From JAJYIV01 sp964499955 (lineage in GTDB: Bacteria; Patescibacteriota; Patescibacteriia; UBA9934; GWF2-40-263), in the NCBI GenBank assembly GCA_964499955.1, contig CAZCMI010000022.1, positions 1 to 13,302 of the forward strand: a stretch of DNA of 13,302 bases. Reading direction: 5' to 3'. A model generated the notes under the pieces. That model ran no database searches, was not told the DNA's origin, and saw only the letters and a list, made by a program, of their open reading frames with translations. Of this stretch, positions 12,147 through 13,302 are shown in pieces. The position numbers and the translations under genes were made by a program. Every line of letters begins with the position of its first letter. Within the stretch, counting starts at the first letter, position 1.

Positions 12147-13244
12147 ATGACCTCGTATCCGTGGAAACGCCTGCTCCTGGTATTGGGCGCCGTCGTGGCG
12201 GCCTACTTGCTCGGCGAACGCCTGGGCCTGTTCCGCTTTTCCCCGGCGGTCGGGGAGGGGACGGGTTTGCTCGCCGTGCTGTTCATTGGCGTAGTGGCGG
12301 CGTTTTCCTCGTGTACGGCGGTGGTGGGCGGGCTGGTTGCGGCGATGTCCGCGGCTGCGGCGGCCCGGCTGCCGAATGCGTCCTTCCTCGAACGGATGCG
12401 GCCGCACCTGTCGTTCAACGCCGGGCGTTTGGCCGGGTTCGCCGGGTTCGGCGCGCTGACCGGCCTGCTTGGCCGCGCCGTCGCGTTGACCCCGTTCGCC
12501 AACGGGATCTTCCTGCTCCTCGTGGCGCTGCTCATGCTCGGCATCGCCGCCCGGCTGCTGGACCTGGCGCCGCGCTCCTTCGCCCTCAAACCGCCCGCCT
12601 GGCTGGCAGACCGTATCCGCGCCCTGCACGCGTCCGAGCATCCGCTCATGCCGGCCGCGTTCGGCGCGCTGACGTTCTTCCTGCCGTGCGGCTTCACCCA
12701 GTCCGTGCAGCTGTACGCCCTGTCCCTCGGCGATCCGGCAGCCGCTGCCGCCACGATGGCCGTGTTCGCCCTCGGCACTCTGCCGGCCTTGCTCGGCGTC
12801 GGTGCCGTGTTCTCGGCGGCCCGCGGCCTTGCGCTGGGACGGGTCACGCGCGTGGTCGGCGTTGCCGTGGCTTTGCTCGCGCTCGCCAACGCGCACAACG
12901 GCCTGGCATTGCTCGGCGTGGCGTTCCCGGCGCCCGGCGGGGAAGGAGCCGCCCTCTCCGTACGGGAGAACGGCGCACAGGCGGTCCGCATGGCCGTCAC
13001 CCCGTACGGCACGTACGAACCGAGCGTGCTGCGCGTGCGCGCGGACGAGCCGGCGCGGTGGGAAATCGACGGCGCCCGGCAGATGGGATGCGCGGACACG
13101 CTGGTCGTGCCCGCCCTCGGCCTGGACGTAACGCTGTCGCCCGGCCTGAACGTCGTGGACCTGCCGCCCCTGTCCCCCGGACGCTACGCGTTCAGCTGCG
13201 GCATGGGGATGGTGCGCGGGACGCTGATCGCGGAAATGCGGTAA
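12147..13244 (+). CDS. SafE/DsbD-like membrane protein with C-terminal cupredoxin domain
   Basis: A 365-residue fusion. Residues about 1-255 form a membrane domain of about six to seven helices, similar to the TauE/SafE, UreH-like and CcdA/DsbD-type families. It has two conserved membrane cysteines in SSCTAVVGG (Cys 56) and LPCGFTQ (Cys 181), the second in the PCGF motif shared with these families. Residues about 270-365 form a beta-sandwich like small cupredoxins. Candidate metal ligands are Cys 315 (QMGCADTL), Cys 351 and Met 353/355 in FSCGMGMVRG, placed as in copper-binding cupredoxins. The cupredoxin is expected outside the membrane. A role in copper or thiol-redox handling is inference. 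The start ATG lies seven bases after nadM; another gene begins 12 bases after the stop. Confidence 0.82.
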   Translation: MTSYPWKRLLLVLGAVVAAYLLGERLGLFRFSPAVGEGTGLLAVLFIGVVAAFSSCTAVVGGLVAAMSAAAAARLPNASFLERMRPHLSFNAGRLAGFAGFGALTGLLGRAVALTPFANGIFLLLVALLMLGIAARLLDLAPRSFALKPPAWLADRIRALHASEHPLMPAAFGALTFFLPCGFTQSVQLYALSLGDPAAAAATMAVFALGTLPALLGVGAVFSAARGLALGRVTRVVGVAVALLALANAHNGLALLGVAFPAPGGEGAALSVRENGAQAVRMAVTPYGTYEPSVLRVRADEPARWEIDGARQMGCADTLVVPALGLDVTLSPGLNVVDLPPLSPGRYAFSCGMGMVRGTLIAEMR

Positions 13245-13255
13245 CCCGTTCTCCT

Positions 13256-13302
13256 ATGCCCGGCTTCATCAAAAACGCGCGTTCCCTCGGCACCACCAAA
13301 TT
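13256..13302 (+). CDS. Start of an unidentified gene (3' end outside window)
   Basis: ATG at 13256 opens a frame running to the window end and encoding MPGFIKNARSLGTTK. It is 11 bases downstream of the preceding stop, in the same orientation, and has the TATG start context preceded by a pyrimidine run (TTCTCCT). Fifteen complete codons are too few for a family assignment. It is probably in the same operon as nadM and the SafE-cupredoxin gene. Confidence 0.5.
   Translation, partial: MPGFIKNARSLGTTK

Overview
The window is GC-rich and densely packed, and looks chromosomal. It most resembles a member of the Patescibacteria/Candidate Phyla Radiation, probably a Parcubacteria-like lineage. The grounds are the small Mur ligases with diverged motifs, a bacterial-PH membrane protein next to a DivIC/FtsB-like protein ending in the NPVRWWYYFF pattern, FtsE/FtsX, archaeal-type NadM, class III NrdD/NrdG, and a SafE-like membrane domain fused to a cupredoxin. 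This placement is inference from gene content; there is no rRNA or marker tree. TGA is used as a normal stop in many genes, so this is not a UGA-recoded lineage. Nothing in the window looks like a prophage, insertion sequence, plasmid or CRISPR locus.

Layout. Bases 3-4952 (+): the end of a translin-like gene, an unrecognised 220-residue protein, murD, a murE-like ligase, a PH-domain membrane protein and a DivIC/FtsB-like protein. This is a cell-wall and division block. Bases 4953-5399 hold tRNA-Thr(CGT) and tRNA-Gly(CCC), each with its own promoter and terminator. Bases 5400-7004 (+) are ftsE-ftsX, closed by a hairpin. Bases 7075-10372 (-) are a zinc-ribbon gene, a terminator, then nrdD-nrdG-doxX as a tight operon for anaerobic deoxyribonucleotide synthesis plus a DoxX-like membrane protein. 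Bases 10549-11160 (+) encode an alpha/beta hydrolase. Bases 11161-11470 hold a structured noncoding stretch carrying two partial copies of the tRNA-Gln 3' end, then tRNA-Gln(TTG) on the minus strand. Bases 11630-13244 (+) are nadM and a SafE-cupredoxin fusion, followed by the first codons of another gene.

Expression signals are the most unusual part. None of the fifteen start codons I place has a Shine-Dalgarno sequence at a usable distance, and fourteen of the fifteen have T immediately before ATG. Several promoters sit so close to the ATG that the mRNA would be leaderless or nearly so. The murE-like and ftsE promoters are extended -10 elements built directly onto the T-tract of the preceding terminator; nrdD may be similar. 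Other promoters overlap the stop codon or the last codons of the upstream gene. No clear new enzyme system is visible. The best candidates for something undescribed are the tRNA-Gln-derived structured element and this start-site and promoter architecture.
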